DNA from: Pseudoclavibacter terrae
Lineage (GTDB): Bacteria; Actinomycetota; Actinomycetes; Actinomycetales; Microbacteriaceae
Assembly (NCBI RefSeq): GCF_008831075.1
Contig: NZ_WBJX01000005.1
Location: forward strand, 248,001-312,000
Length of the DNA stretch: 64,000 bases
Direction of reading: 5' to 3'
Positions 30,413 to 40,325 of this stretch are shown here, piece after piece (position 1 is the first letter of the stretch; every line of letters begins with the position of its first letter). The translations under genes were made by a program, and so were the position numbers. The notes under the pieces were generated by a model, which was not told the origin of the DNA, did not search any database, and saw only the letters and a list, made by a program, of their open reading frames with translations.

Positions 30413-32155
30413 ATGACCGAGGCACCCCACGAGGTCACGGCACACGCTCCCGTCATCTTTCGTCAGCGCCGCCACGCGCTGCTGCTCCCGCGTCCGCTCG
30501 CATCCTCGCAGCGCGCGGATCCGGGCCTCGACGCGGCAGAAGACGCCGCGGCCCCGGGAGCCGTCGACGCGGCCCGCCTGGCGTTCACCGACGGCGCCCT
30601 CTCGTACGACAGTGTGCTCGGGGCCATGCTCGGCAGCGGCCCGCTCAGCGAGGTCGCCCCGTTCGTGTACCTGATCCGCGACGGCAACGGCCTCCGGGTC
30701 CTCGCGCGGGGACCGCTGCGTGTTGTCGAGCTGCCCAACGCACCACGGGTCGGGATGCGGCCGGCCGTCATCAGCGCGCGGGAGGCGCTCACCTGGGTCG
30801 AGGCCGTGCTGCCGGCCGCGCGCGGCGTCGAGGTCACCGTCGAAGACGACGGGCACGGACTCGACGAGGTGCCGATCCAGCTGCTGTTCGCGGACCACGA
30901 CGACGAAGTCGCCGAGACATCGGCTCCGAGCCTCCAGTCCGTGGAGACGACCGCCGACCCCGACCTCGACGGCGCCGTCGGCCCCGGGGAGGCAGTGCAG
31001 CCGCACTCGCTGGCGCTCGAGGCGCAGCTCGAAGGGGCCCCACGCCCGCACACCGCGGAGGCGAATCCCGGCGAGGCGTTCCCCGAGGCGACGATTCTCG
31101 AGCTGCCACCCGAGGAGGACGCGCCGTCCCGCGACGAATCGGCCGCGCTCGGCACGCCTGCTGCCGAAGCCGAGCCTGCTGCCGAAGGTGAGGCGGCAGC
31201 CGAAGGTGAGGCGGGGCCCGAGACGAACGAGGACGCGGACCCCTCGAATCGTGACGCGCAGACGTTCCCAGTGCCGATCCTCGACACGGAAGCGCAGGCC
31301 GACCTCATCGGCGAGCACGACGGCCGCACGATCCTGAGCGACGAAGCGAGCCGCATCCGCCAGGCGGCATCCGCGCGCCGAGCCGCGCGCCAGGAACCCC
31401 AGGACCACGCCGACCCGGCGGCGACTCAGCTCGGGTCGGTCCCACCCCAGCACGTCGCCTCGGCGGGCCGCCTCGGCCGCCCGGAACACCTCGACCGCTC
31501 CGACCGCCCCGACCGCCCCGACAGCGGGGAGCACGACGGCCTCACGGTCGCCGGGGGATCGATCCAGGACCTCAGGCGCGACCGTGCCAGCCAGGTCGGG
31601 CTCGGCGAACTCGGTGAGACGGTGCTCGCGCAGGCGCTGTCGTTCGAGACGCACCCGGAGAGCGCGGGCCCGACGTTCGCCCCGCCGACCCCTCCGCCCG
31701 CGCCGCAGGTCGGGCCCGCCCCGCTCGCCGCGCCAGCACCCTCCGCCCCGCCGGTCGCGCCCGCGCCTGCAGCCGCGCATCCCACCCCGACGAACGCACC
31801 CGCCTACGTCGTCGAGCTGTCCACCGGCGGCACGGTCGCGCTCGCGGGTCCGCTGGTGCTCGGCAGGGCCCCGAGCATGGGGGCGGAGCAGACCGGGGGC
31901 GTCGAGCCCCACCACGTCAAGCTCACGGGCGCGACCGACATCTCCCGCAACCACGTGCTGATGAGCGTCGAGGGTGGCGTCATCGTCGTCACCGACCTGC
32001 ACTCGCGCAACGGCACGGACGTCGTCATGCCGGGCCGTGGCCCGCAGCGGCTGCGAGCCGGTGAGCCGACGGCGGTCATGCCGAACACGGTCATCGACCT
32101 CGGCAGCGGCATCTTCCTGACCGTGCGCAACCTGTCCATGACGGCGAGCCACTGA
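30413..32155 (+). CDS. FHA-domain protein with long disordered middle
   Basis: 580 residues. The N-terminal 140 residues form an unrecognised globular segment (HAPVIFRQRRHALLLPRP ... ALTWVEAVLPAARG). A long acidic, Ala/Pro/Glu-rich middle (AAEAEPAAEGEAAAEGEAG) and a Pro-rich stretch lead to a C-terminal FHA domain from about residue 460 (LVLGRAPS, DISRNHVLMSV, VTDLHSRNGTDV), with the phospho-Thr binding Arg, Ser and Asn in place. Two bp after the phosphatase and two bp before the kinase, it is a likely substrate/adaptor of that pair. Confidence 0.9.
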   Translation: MTEAPHEVTAHAPVIFRQRRHALLLPRPLASSQRADPGLDAAEDAAAPGAVDAARLAFTDGALSYDSVLGAMLGSGPLSEVAPFVYLIRDGNGLRVLARGPLRVVELPNAPRVGMRPAVISAREALTWVEAVLPAARGVEVTVEDDGHGLDEVPIQLLFADHDDEVAETSAPSLQSVETTADPDLDGAVGPGEAVQPHSLALEAQLEGAPRPHTAEANPGEAFPEATILELPPEEDAPSRDESAALGTPAAEAEPAAEGEAAAEGEAGPETNEDADPSNRDAQTFPVPILDTEAQADLIGEHDGRTILSDEASRIRQAASARRAARQEPQDHADPAATQLGSVPPQHVASAGRLGRPEHLDRSDRPDRPDSGEHDGLTVAGGSIQDLRRDRASQVGLGELGETVLAQALSFETHPESAGPTFAPPTPPPAPQVGPAPLAAPAPSAPPVAPAPAAAHPTPTNAPAYVVELSTGGTVALAGPLVLGRAPSMGAEQTGGVEPHHVKLTGATDISRNHVLMSVEGGVIVVTDLHSRNGTDVVMPGRGPQRLRAGEPTAVMPNTVIDLGSGIFLTVRNLSMTASH

Positions 32156-32157
32156 CG

Positions 32158-33921
32158 GTGGCCGGGCAGCGACGGACGCCAGCGGAGCCGCCCGAGATTC
32201 CCGGCTACCTCTACCGAAAGCACTTAGGTTCCGGCGGCTTCTCCGACGTCTTCCTCTACGAGCAGCAGTTCCCACGAAGGCTCGTCGCCGTCAAGGTGCT
32301 GCTGGGCGGCGACGACCTCGGCGAGACGAGCAGGCAGGCCTTCATCGGCGAGGCCAACCTCATGGCGCAGATGTCGTCGCACCCCTACATCGTCACGATC
32401 TTCCAGGCCGACGTCGCGGGCGACGGTCGCCCCTACTTCGTGATGGAGTTCGCGTCGGGCCTCAGCCTCTCCGAACGCTACAAGCGTGAGCGGATCCCCG
32501 TCGAGGAAGTGCTGCGAACGGGGGTGCGCATCTCGAGCGCCGTCGCGACCGCACACGCGGTCGGCATCCTGCACCGCGACGTGAAACCCGCGAACATCCT
32601 CACGAACGACTTCGGCTGGCCGGCGCTCACCGACTTCGGCATCTCCTCCGCCGTCGACGATGAGCTCGCAGACGCCGGCGACCTCGTCGAGTCCGCCCCG
32701 GCAGGGGGAGGCGGACTGTCGGTGCCATGGTCCCCGCCGGAGATGTTCGAGGACGAGCCGAAGCCCGACGTGCGCAGCGAGGTCTTCTCGCTCGGCGCGA
32801 CCGTCTACTCGCTGGTCGCAGGGCACACCCCCTTCGAACGCCCCGGGCAGAAGAACTCGACGCTCGACCTCATCTCCCGCATCGAGCGCGGATCCATCTC
32901 ACCCATCGACCGCGGTGACGTCCCCCGGTCGCTCGTGAGCGTGCTCCACAAGGCGATGGCCCGCAACCCCGCCCACCGCTACCAGAGCGCGGTCGAGTTC
33001 GCGTACGCGCTGCAGCGGGTCGAACTCGAGCTGAACTACGCGCCGACCGCGATCGACGTGCCCAACATGACGATCTCCGCTCCCATCGCGACCGGGGGTG
33101 GGGATGCGGATGCGACGAGCCTGCGGCCCGTCTCGCTGGTCAACGCGCAGGTCCACGAAGGGGCCCGCGCGAGCAAGGCCGAGCTGACCTCCGCACGCGC
33201 GGTCGTCCGGGTCGCAGCGCAGCAGTCGCCTGGTGGGTTCGCGGCCCGTTACGAGACCGCCAGCGGCCCACGGACCGGCCGGAAGCCCCGGGGCGTCGAG
33301 CACGCGGGCGCGCAGGCGAGCGATGACTCCGGCCCGACGACAGCCCGCCGCATCACGACACCTGGCCATGCTTCCGCTGGTCCAACGCCGATCGCGCCCT
33401 CGTTCGGGGGCGCATCCGGAAGCCAGCAGCTCGGTGATGCGAGGGGCGAGGCGACGATGGCCGCCGAGCTGGCGGGCGTCAGCGAGGCCAACGCGGCGGC
33501 ATCCAGACGCAGGCCGTCGCGGAACACCCTCGTCGGTCTCATCGCGGGCGGCCTCGTCGTCGTCATCGGCGTTGCCGCCGCCATCGCGTGGATGCTCACG
33601 CCAGGGGACGAGCAGATCGGCCGCGCCACCGCCACACCCGTGTCGATCGACGCGGGTGGCTTCCCTCCCGTGCTCGTGGCCCCCGTCGCCGTTCGCAGCC
33701 CGGACGGAGCCGTCACCTTCTCGTGGTCGAACCCCGACCCCCAGCCCGGCGACGTCTACTACTGGACCGCCGGAGAGAACGGCAAGGACGGCGCGACGAC
33801 AAGTGAGACATGGGTTGTGATCCCGGGAGTGCCGGAAGGCGCCCAGTCCTGCATCGAGGTCGAGGTGAGGCGCGGCGGGAAGGTCAGTCCGGAACCGCTC
33901 GATGTCTGCTATCCGCAATGA
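32158..33921 (+). CDS. Transmembrane Ser/Thr protein kinase (PknB type) with FnIII-like sensor
   Basis: 587 residues from GTG 32158. The kinase domain (about 18-285) has the Gly loop LGSGGFSDVF, VAVKV Lys, HRDVKPANIL and DFGIS; the APE motif reads PPE and the activation segment is Gly-rich. A juxtamembrane linker of about 160 residues contains Thr/Ser clusters. A membrane helix (TLVGLIAGGLVVVIGVAAAI) precedes an external domain of about 100 residues with two Cys (AQSCIEVEV, LDVCYPQ) that looks like a FnIII fold. PASTA repeats are absent, so it is not the PknB cell-wall sensor itself. Confidence 0.93.
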   Translation: MAGQRRTPAEPPEIPGYLYRKHLGSGGFSDVFLYEQQFPRRLVAVKVLLGGDDLGETSRQAFIGEANLMAQMSSHPYIVTIFQADVAGDGRPYFVMEFASGLSLSERYKRERIPVEEVLRTGVRISSAVATAHAVGILHRDVKPANILTNDFGWPALTDFGISSAVDDELADAGDLVESAPAGGGGLSVPWSPPEMFEDEPKPDVRSEVFSLGATVYSLVAGHTPFERPGQKNSTLDLISRIERGSISPIDRGDVPRSLVSVLHKAMARNPAHRYQSAVEFAYALQRVELELNYAPTAIDVPNMTISAPIATGGGDADATSLRPVSLVNAQVHEGARASKAELTSARAVVRVAAQQSPGGFAARYETASGPRTGRKPRGVEHAGAQASDDSGPTTARRITTPGHASAGPTPIAPSFGGASGSQQLGDARGEATMAAELAGVSEANAAASRRRPSRNTLVGLIAGGLVVVIGVAAAIAWMLTPGDEQIGRATATPVSIDAGGFPPVLVAPVAVRSPDGAVTFSWSNPDPQPGDVYYWTAGENGKDGATTSETWVVIPGVPEGAQSCIEVEVRRGGKVSPEPLDVCYPQ

Positions 33922-33947
33922 GCGCGCTGATCCGCCATGATGGACCC

Positions 33948-34739
33948 ATGAGTGAAAGCAAGTACACCTCTGCGGTCGACGCGAGCGAGATCCCGGAAGA
34001 GGCCGTCGAGATCTCCGACAGCGACGAGCGAGTCGTCAGCGAGGTGCCGCCACTCGGACCGCTGCGCGTCGAGTTCGTGGGGGAATGGTACGAGCTGGAC
34101 CCGGCGACGCCGTTCACGATCGGCCGCGACGCGGACCTCGTCATCGACGAGAACCCGTACCTGCACCGGCAGTTCCTCGTGCTCCAGGCCGAGTTCGGCA
34201 TGTGGTGGCTCTCCAACGTGGGCTCGGTGCTCTCGGCCACGGTCACCGATGACTCTGGCCAGGTGCAGTCCTGGCTGTCGCCCGGCGCGAAGCTGCCCGT
34301 CGTCTTCCAGCACATGCAGGTCATGTTCACGGCCGGTTCGACGACGTACGACTTCGCCATCCACTCGGCGTCGGATTTCTACAACACGTCCCACGTCAAC
34401 ATGTCCCCGTCCGGCAACACGACGCAGGCCGTCATCCACCTCACGGAGACGCAGCGCGAGCTGATCCTCGCGCTGGCGGAGGACGTGCTGCGCAACTCCG
34501 TTCCGGGGCGCGGCGTCATCCCGAGCTCGGCGGATGCGGCCGCTCGCCTCGGGTGGACGCTCCCGACCTTCAACCGCAAGCTCGACAACGTGTGCGACAA
34601 GCTCGACAAGTTCGGCGTCTCGGGACTGCGGGGCGGGCGAAGCAAGCTCGCGTCCAACCGCCGCGCGCGCCTCGTCGAGTACGCCATCTCGACGCGTCTC
34701 GTGACTCCGGAGGACCTCGACATCCTCGACCGCCGCTGA
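33948..34739 (+). CDS. FHA-domain protein with C-terminal helix-turn-helix
   Basis: 263 residues. The FHA-like domain (about 45-140) has FTIGRDADLVI and NPYLHRQFLVL, with Arg kept but His in place of the usual Ser and no clear NG loop, so phospho-peptide binding may be altered. The C-terminal part (VIPSSADAAARLGWTLPTFNRKLDNVCDKLDKFGV) is a winged-helix-like DNA- or protein-binding fold. An upstream in-frame ATG at 33918 overlaps the kinase stop by 4 bp (10 extra residues); I chose 33948 because CATGAT ends 6 nt before it, but either is possible. It may link kinase signalling to transcription. Confidence 0.8.
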   Translation: MSESKYTSAVDASEIPEEAVEISDSDERVVSEVPPLGPLRVEFVGEWYELDPATPFTIGRDADLVIDENPYLHRQFLVLQAEFGMWWLSNVGSVLSATVTDDSGQVQSWLSPGAKLPVVFQHMQVMFTAGSTTYDFAIHSASDFYNTSHVNMSPSGNTTQAVIHLTETQRELILALAEDVLRNSVPGRGVIPSSADAAARLGWTLPTFNRKLDNVCDKLDKFGVSGLRGGRSKLASNRRARLVEYAISTRLVTPEDLDILDRR

Positions 34740-34777
34740 GAACGGGGGGAACCGCCACAGTCGTCCGGGGGAGCCTC

Positions 34778-34793
34778 TCCTCCTTCAGGAGGA
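34778..34793 (+). terminator. Hairpin TCCTCC-TTCA-GGAGGA
   Basis: A perfect 6-bp stem with a stable TTCA loop 39 nt after the FHA-HTH stop. Without a T-tract it may end transcription only partly. It separates the kinase group from the surface-protein group. Confidence 0.45.
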
Positions 34794-34836
34794 CGAAGGG
34801 GAGCACTCTCGGTCGCGCCCGCGTCCGCTCCTCGTG

Positions 34837-34842
34837 CACAAT
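34837..34842 (+). promoter_or_regulatory. -10 box upstream of the giant surface protein
   Basis: CACAAT lies 55 nt before the ATG at 34898, following the hairpin, so the surface-protein/MoxR group could have its own promoter with a short leader ending in GGGGGTGGGGAAGC. Confidence 0.4.
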
Positions 34843-34897
34843 GATGTCCGTGCGCCTTGCGTGAGGCGCTGAGGAGCTCTGCTGGGGGTGGGGAAGC

Positions 34898-37800
34898 ATG
34901 CGCCGAACAGCGCCGAGGCCGAGGGGACGCCGCCAGCTCGCGATGACGCTCGTCCTCGCCCTCCTCGTGGGAACACCCCTGCTGTTCGCGCTCCTCCACG
35001 AGGGGTTCGCGGCCGCCGAGATCGAGGTGGAGAGCAGCGACGTCTGGGTCTCGAACAGCCAGGAACTGCGGGCGGGGCGCCTGAACGCGCAGATCCAGGA
35101 GCTCGACGCGAGCGTGAGCCTCGTCACCGCGGACGTGGGCATCCTGCAGGACGGCGACACCGTATTCCTGCACGACCAGACGAGCGGCTCCCTCGGACGG
35201 GTCGACCCGGCGCTCACCGACCTGCGGGAGAGCATCCTGACGCCGGCCGGCAGTCGCAGCTCGTATGGGGGCGGCGTGATCGCGCTCCTCGGCCCGGCCA
35301 CCGGCAGGCTGTGGCTCATCGACGCCGCGCAGCCGCTCGCCTTCGACGCGGCGACCGCGGAGCCGGTCGCGGAGCTCGGCCCGGACGCGCAGGTCGTCGT
35401 CACGCCGCTCGGCACCGTGCTGGCAGTCTCGCCCGAGAAGCAGCAGATCCTGCGCATGGAGGGCCTCGGGGCCGAGCAGAGCTGGGAACCCCTCGCGGGT
35501 TCCCCCGGCGCGTACGAGCTGACCGCTGTCGGGGAGCAGCCGGTGGTCTTCGACCGCGAGGCTGGCTCGCTGCTGGTCGACGGTGAGGCCAGGCCGGTCC
35601 CCGAGACGGCCCTCCGCGTGCAGCTGCCTGGCGCGGCGGCCCCCGAGGTCGTGTTCGCGACCGTCGACGGAGCCCTTCGGGTGCCCCTGGACGGCGGCGA
35701 CCCGGTCAGCGTGTCCGCCGGCATCGACGGCTCCCTGGCCACGCCGGATGGCACCGCGCGTCCCGCGGTGGTCGGCGGATGCACGCACGCGGCGTGGGCG
35801 CAGGCCGCCGCGACGATGGTCGCGTGCGGTGACGGCGAGCCGCGGGTCCAGTCGATGTCGACGCCACCGCTCGGCGAGATCCTCTTCCGGGTCAACCGCA
35901 ACGTCGTCGCGCTCAACGACGTCGCGACGGGCCAGGTGTGGCTGCCGCAGGAGAACATGCGGCTCGTCGAGAACTGGAACGAGCTCGTGCCGCCCGAGGA
36001 TGCCGACGGCGTCGAGGGGGAGAACGAGGCGACCGAGGAGTCGTTCGAGGCGACACTCGCCGAGCGGGGCGAGGTGAACACGCCTCCCGACCTGGTGGAC
36101 GACGTCTTCGGCGTGCGCGCCGGATCCACGGGGTACCTGACGGTGCTCGACAACGACTCGGATGTCGACGGCGACATCCTCACGATCACCGGACTCGCGG
36201 GGGACGTGCCGGAGTCCTTCGGCGAGCTGCGCCTCATCGACGACGGGCGAGCCCTCCAGTTCCGAGCCGCCGACGGGGCCTCCGGCGAGCAGACGCTCAC
36301 CTACACGGCGACCGACGGCAGGCAGGGCGGCGTCGCTGAGGCGCGGCTCACGATCCGGATCCAGCCCGCTGACGCCGAGAACCAGGCCCCCACGACGAAC
36401 AGGACCAGCACGGTCGCCGTCGAGGCCGGCCAGAAGATCTCCTACAACGTCATCCCCGACTGGATCGACCCGGACGGCGACCCCATCTTCCTGCAGGGGG
36501 CCACGGCACCCGTCGGCGACGCCATCGGCTTCACGCCAGACGGACGCATCACGTTCACGGCCGCCAGTGCGGAGCTGGGGGAGCGGGTTGTGCCCTATCT
36601 CGTCTCCGACGGCTCCTCGCAGGCAGCCGGCGAGCTGCGCATCCGGGTCGAGGCGCCAGGCACGCTCGGCCCGATCGGGACGCCCGACTACGCGAGCGGC
36701 GTGGTCGGCGAGACCGTCACCGCGCAGCCACTCGTCAACGACCTCTCACCCAACGGGCAGGCCCTCGGTCTGGTGGAGATCGCGGAGCTCGGCACGGCGA
36801 CCGGAGGGGCCGGCTTCAACCCCGACCTCGGCACGGTGACCTTCACCTCCGAGACCGCGATGACCGCCTACGTGCAGTACACCGTCACGGCTGGCGCCGC
36901 CACCTCGGTCGGGATCATCCGCTTCGACGTCGAGGAACCCGCGGCGGAGCCTGCGCAGGTGACCGCTGTCCGCGACCTCGCCTACCTGCGTCCCGGCCAG
37001 TCGAACGCTGTCGACGTGCTGGGCAACGACGTATCCACGGGCACTGGCGTGCTCTCCGTGCAGAGCGTCGAGACGACGGATGAGGCGCGCATCGCGGGGC
37101 TCGCCGTCGAGCTCATCGACAACACGATCGTCCGCCTCTCCTCGCAGGCGGCCATCCAGCAGGCCATCGAGCTGCCGTACACGATCACCGACGGCACGGC
37201 GACGTCCGTCGGCTACATCGTCGTCGTCCCGGTCGAGCCGGCCGTGACGCACGAGCCTCCCGTCGCCGTCGACGACACCAGGCGGGTTCGCGCCGGCGAC
37301 TACACGAGCGTCTCCGTGCTCGAGAACGACTCGCACCCGGACGAGGCGCAGATGTCGCTCGCGCCGGAGCTCAACAACGTGCAGGTCGGCGACGGCTACA
37401 CCTTCGTCTCCGGCGACGACGTCCGCCTCCAGGCGCCGAGCGAGCCGGGCACCTACTCGCTCGGGTACACCGTCGTCGACGAGCACGGCGAGCAGGCCGG
37501 GGCGAACCTCACCTTCCAGGTGACGGCTCCCGACGAGTCGAACAACCGGCCGCCGGAGCCGGGCACCGACACCGCCAGGGTCTTCGAGGGCGCCAGCGTG
37601 CGCATCGAGGTGCCCTTGAACGGCATCGACCCGGACGGAGACTCCGTCGAGCTCACGCAGCTCGTCGACGTCCCCAAGCTCGGCTCGGTGCGGGAGATCA
37701 CGCAGACCTCCTTCGTCTACGAGGCCTTCGCGGGCGCCTCCGGAACGGACGTGCTGCGCTACGAGGTCGTCGACGGCTACGGTCAGCGCGCGGAAGGCAC

Positions 37801-40252
37801 CATCAAGGTGGGCGTCGTCGCCCGCGCCGCCGCGACCGCGCCTCCCGTCGCCGTCGATGACAACGTGCGCGCCAAGCCCGGCTCGCGCATCGCGGTCCCC
37901 GCGCTGCAGAACGACTCGGACCCGAACGGCTACCCGCTCGAGCTCGTGCCCGACCTCGTCGGGGTCGACGCGAGCCTCGACGCCGAGGTCGACGGCGACT
38001 CCGTCATCGTCACGGTCCCGAGCGACGGCGAGTTCGTCTCCGTGCCCTACACGATCACCAACGGCCAGGGAGGTCAGGACGCCGCGTTCATCCACGTCAC
38101 GATCAGCGCGGATGCGCCGACGCTCCCGCCGACCGCGACCGACCACGTCGTCCGCCTCGACGACTTCGCTGGTGCGGAGACGCTGAGCGTCAACGTGCGC
38201 GACGGCGCCGCGAACCCAGGCGGGCGGGTGAGCGAGCTCGCCGTCGACCTCGTGGGTGCCGGGGCCGGGGCGGCGCAGGTCGAAGAGGACGGACGCGTGA
38301 CGGTGACGCTCAGCGACGTCAGGCAGATCATCGTCTACCGGCTGACTGCGGAGGACACGGGCCTCACCGCGGCGGGCTTCCTCATGGTCCCAGCGCTCAT
38401 CACCGAGGAGTCGAAGCGGCAGTCGCCGTTCCTCATCCCCGACCTCCCCGCGCAGAAGGTGAAAGTCGGCGAGTCGATCTCGTGGAACGTCAACGACCTC
38501 GTCCGGGCGCCCTCCGGCAACCGCGTCGCGATCATCAACCCGGAAGAGGCCTGGGCCGAGCAGGCAGACGGCAGCGCCATCGTGCAGAGCGAGACCGAGC
38601 TCAGGTTCACGCCGAAGCCGGGCTTCCGCGGGCCCGCATCCATCACGTTCCAGGTGTCGGATGCGGACGGCGACAACGACCCGAACGCAGGCATCGCGAC
38701 CATCCGGGTGCCGATCGCCGTCGGCGACCCCGACTTCTTCGACGTCGCACCGACGTTCGTCGCCCCGCAGCTCACCATCGAGCAGGGCGCAGAGCAGAGC
38801 TTCGACCTGAGCACCGCGACGGGGCACCCCAACAAGGACGTCGTGCCGCAGGTGCAGTTCTCGAAGCTCACGGGCGGATCGGGAGACCTCACGGCGTCCC
38901 TCGACGGAAGCACCGTCAAGGTCGGGGCCGGCGTCGCCGCGAAGGTCGGGACGGTCGCGAAGTACACGGTCACGTACACGTTCCGCGAGTTCGTGCAGAC
39001 GGGCACCGTCACCGTCACGGTCGTCTCGACCTCGAAGCCGCTGCCGCGGGCGGTGCCGGACGAGCAGCTGGCCCGACGCAACGAGCCCGTCACCATGAAC
39101 GTCACCGCCAACGACTTCAACCCGTTCCCCGAATCGCCACTCAAGCTCATCTCCGCGAGCGACGTGTCTGGCGGCGCCGAGAAGGCTGCCGTGTCAATCG
39201 TGGACGGGCAGCTGCGGATCGTCCCGGCCACGAACTTCATCGGCACCGTCACGGTCAGCTACCGCATCGGCGACCAGACCGGCGACCCCCTCCGCGAGAC
39301 GACCGGCCTGGCCACCGTCGAGGTGCAGGACGTGCCAGGCATCCCCACCTCGGTGACGCTCGAGAAGGGCAGCGCGCTCGGCACGCTCGTCGTGGGCTGG
39401 TCGAGCGCCATCTCCAACGGTTCCGAGATCACCGGATACGAGGTGACGCTCACCGGGGGAAACAGCCCCATCGTGCGCAACGTCGATGGGTCGGTGTTCA
39501 GCGTCACGTTCACGGGTGAGGACGGCCTCAAAGTCGGCGTCCAGTACTCGGCCACGGTGCGTGCGACGAACGCGCTCGGCGTCGGAAACCCCTCAGAGCC
39601 CTCTGGAACCGACAAGCCGATCAACCTGCCGACGGCGCCCCAGTCGGTGAGCGTCCCTGACGGTCAGACCGCACCCGGTGAGACGACCGGCAAGCTGAAG
39701 GCCGAGTGGTCCGAGCCGAGCAGTGACGGGGGCGGGCTCACCGGCTACGACGTGAGCGTCCAGGTCGGTGCGGCGGCTCCCTACATCGTCAGCGTCCCGC
39801 CGACGCAGCTGAGTCTGGACATCACCGGCATCACCGTGCCGAAGTACGGGTCCACGCCCGTTCGCGTGATCGTCACCGCCAAGAACGCAGCCGGGGCCGC
39901 GTCGTCGGCGGAGTACGTTGACGGGGCGCTCCACTACACGCCGCTCTACAAGATCAGTGTCACGGGCGGTGATGCTGTCGCGGGGCAACCCGACGACGTC
40001 AAGAGCTTCGTCGTCAAGGGCGAGGACTTCTCGACGGCCAATTCGTACACGGTCAAGTGCTACAGCAACGGCAAGGTGGGCAACGACAAGTTGGTCGGTC
40101 AGCAGACGAATGTGAGCGGAACAGGCCTGAACGCCGCAGGGGGCATCGGCATCCCCGATTGCAAGGGCAGCCTCGGTGGCTACTGGGTGGAGATCATTCT
40201 GAACGGCGCGGTCGTAGCGGACAGCAAGAGCTCTCCCCTCGAGAAGTGGTAG
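34898..40252 (+). CDS. Giant membrane-anchored surface protein with Ig/cadherin-like and FnIII repeats
   Basis: 1784 residues. A basic N-terminus (RRTAPRPRGRRQ) and one membrane helix (LAMTLVLALLVGTPLLFALL) give a type-II topology with the bulk outside. Residues about 40-370 look like a beta-propeller-type segment. From about 390 onwards come repeated domains of about 95 residues starting VDDVFGVRAG..., each with an N-D-S-D or DPDGD calcium-loop-like motif (LDNDSDVDGD, LENDSHPDE, LQNDSDPNG). Two FnIII domains (about 1480-1680) and a C-terminal domain with two Cys (VKCYSNG, IPDCKG) follow. There is no LPxTG and no C-terminal helix. It precedes moxR by 73 bp. A cell-surface or envelope-spanning scaffold is inferred. 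Confidence 0.9.
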   Translation: MRRTAPRPRGRRQLAMTLVLALLVGTPLLFALLHEGFAAAEIEVESSDVWVSNSQELRAGRLNAQIQELDASVSLVTADVGILQDGDTVFLHDQTSGSLGRVDPALTDLRESILTPAGSRSSYGGGVIALLGPATGRLWLIDAAQPLAFDAATAEPVAELGPDAQVVVTPLGTVLAVSPEKQQILRMEGLGAEQSWEPLAGSPGAYELTAVGEQPVVFDREAGSLLVDGEARPVPETALRVQLPGAAAPEVVFATVDGALRVPLDGGDPVSVSAGIDGSLATPDGTARPAVVGGCTHAAWAQAAATMVACGDGEPRVQSMSTPPLGEILFRVNRNVVALNDVATGQVWLPQENMRLVENWNELVPPEDADGVEGENEATEESFEATLAERGEVNTPPDLVDDVFGVRAGSTGYLTVLDNDSDVDGDILTITGLAGDVPESFGELRLIDDGRALQFRAADGASGEQTLTYTATDGRQGGVAEARLTIRIQPADAENQAPTTNRTSTVAVEAGQKISYNVIPDWIDPDGDPIFLQGATAPVGDAIGFTPDGRITFTAASAELGERVVPYLVSDGSSQAAGELRIRVEAPGTLGPIGTPDYASGVVGETVTAQPLVNDLSPNGQALGLVEIAELGTATGGAGFNPDLGTVTFTSETAMTAYVQYTVTAGAATSVGIIRFDVEEPAAEPAQVTAVRDLAYLRPGQSNAVDVLGNDVSTGTGVLSVQSVETTDEARIAGLAVELIDNTIVRLSSQAAIQQAIELPYTITDGTATSVGYIVVVPVEPAVTHEPPVAVDDTRRVRAGDYTSVSVLENDSHPDEAQMSLAPELNNVQVGDGYTFVSGDDVRLQAPSEPGTYSLGYTVVDEHGEQAGANLTFQVTAPDESNNRPPEPGTDTARVFEGASVRIEVPLNGIDPDGDSVELTQLVDVPKLGSVREITQTSFVYEAFAGASGTDVLRYEVVDGYGQRAEGTIKVGVVARAAATAPPVAVDDNVRAKPGSRIAVPALQNDSDPNGYPLELVPDLVGVDASLDAEVDGDSVIVTVPSDGEFVSVPYTITNGQGGQDAAFIHVTISADAPTLPPTATDHVVRLDDFAGAETLSVNVRDGAANPGGRVSELAVDLVGAGAGAAQVEEDGRVTVTLSDVRQIIVYRLTAEDTGLTAAGFLMVPALITEESKRQSPFLIPDLPAQKVKVGESISWNVNDLVRAPSGNRVAIINPEEAWAEQADGSAIVQSETELRFTPKPGFRGPASITFQVSDADGDNDPNAGIATIRVPIAVGDPDFFDVAPTFVAPQLTIEQGAEQSFDLSTATGHPNKDVVPQVQFSKLTGGSGDLTASLDGSTVKVGAGVAAKVGTVAKYTVTYTFREFVQTGTVTVTVVSTSKPLPRAVPDEQLARRNEPVTMNVTANDFNPFPESPLKLISASDVSGGAEKAAVSIVDGQLRIVPATNFIGTVTVSYRIGDQTGDPLRETTGLATVEVQDVPGIPTSVTLEKGSALGTLVVGWSSAISNGSEITGYEVTLTGGNSPIVRNVDGSVFSVTFTGEDGLKVGVQYSATVRATNALGVGNPSEPSGTDKPINLPTAPQSVSVPDGQTAPGETTGKLKAEWSEPSSDGGGLTGYDVSVQVGAAAPYIVSVPPTQLSLDITGITVPKYGSTPVRVIVTAKNAAGAASSAEYVDGALHYTPLYKISVTGGDAVAGQPDDVKSFVVKGEDFSTANSYTVKCYSNGKVGNDKLVGQQTNVSGTGLNAAGGIGIPDCKGSLGGYWVEIILNGAVVADSKSSPLEKW

Positions 40253-40325
40253 CCCGAATGTCGGTGGCCGAGCAGACAATGACCAGAACCGGCGCGCAGC
40301 GGCGTCGCCAGCAGGAGGAGCCCCT

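Noticed and set aside
32158-33921. PknB cell-wall kinase with PASTA repeats
   Set aside because: The external part is a single domain of about 100 residues with two Cys and no PASTA repeats; the gene is also away from the usual pbpA-rodA-pknAB locus.
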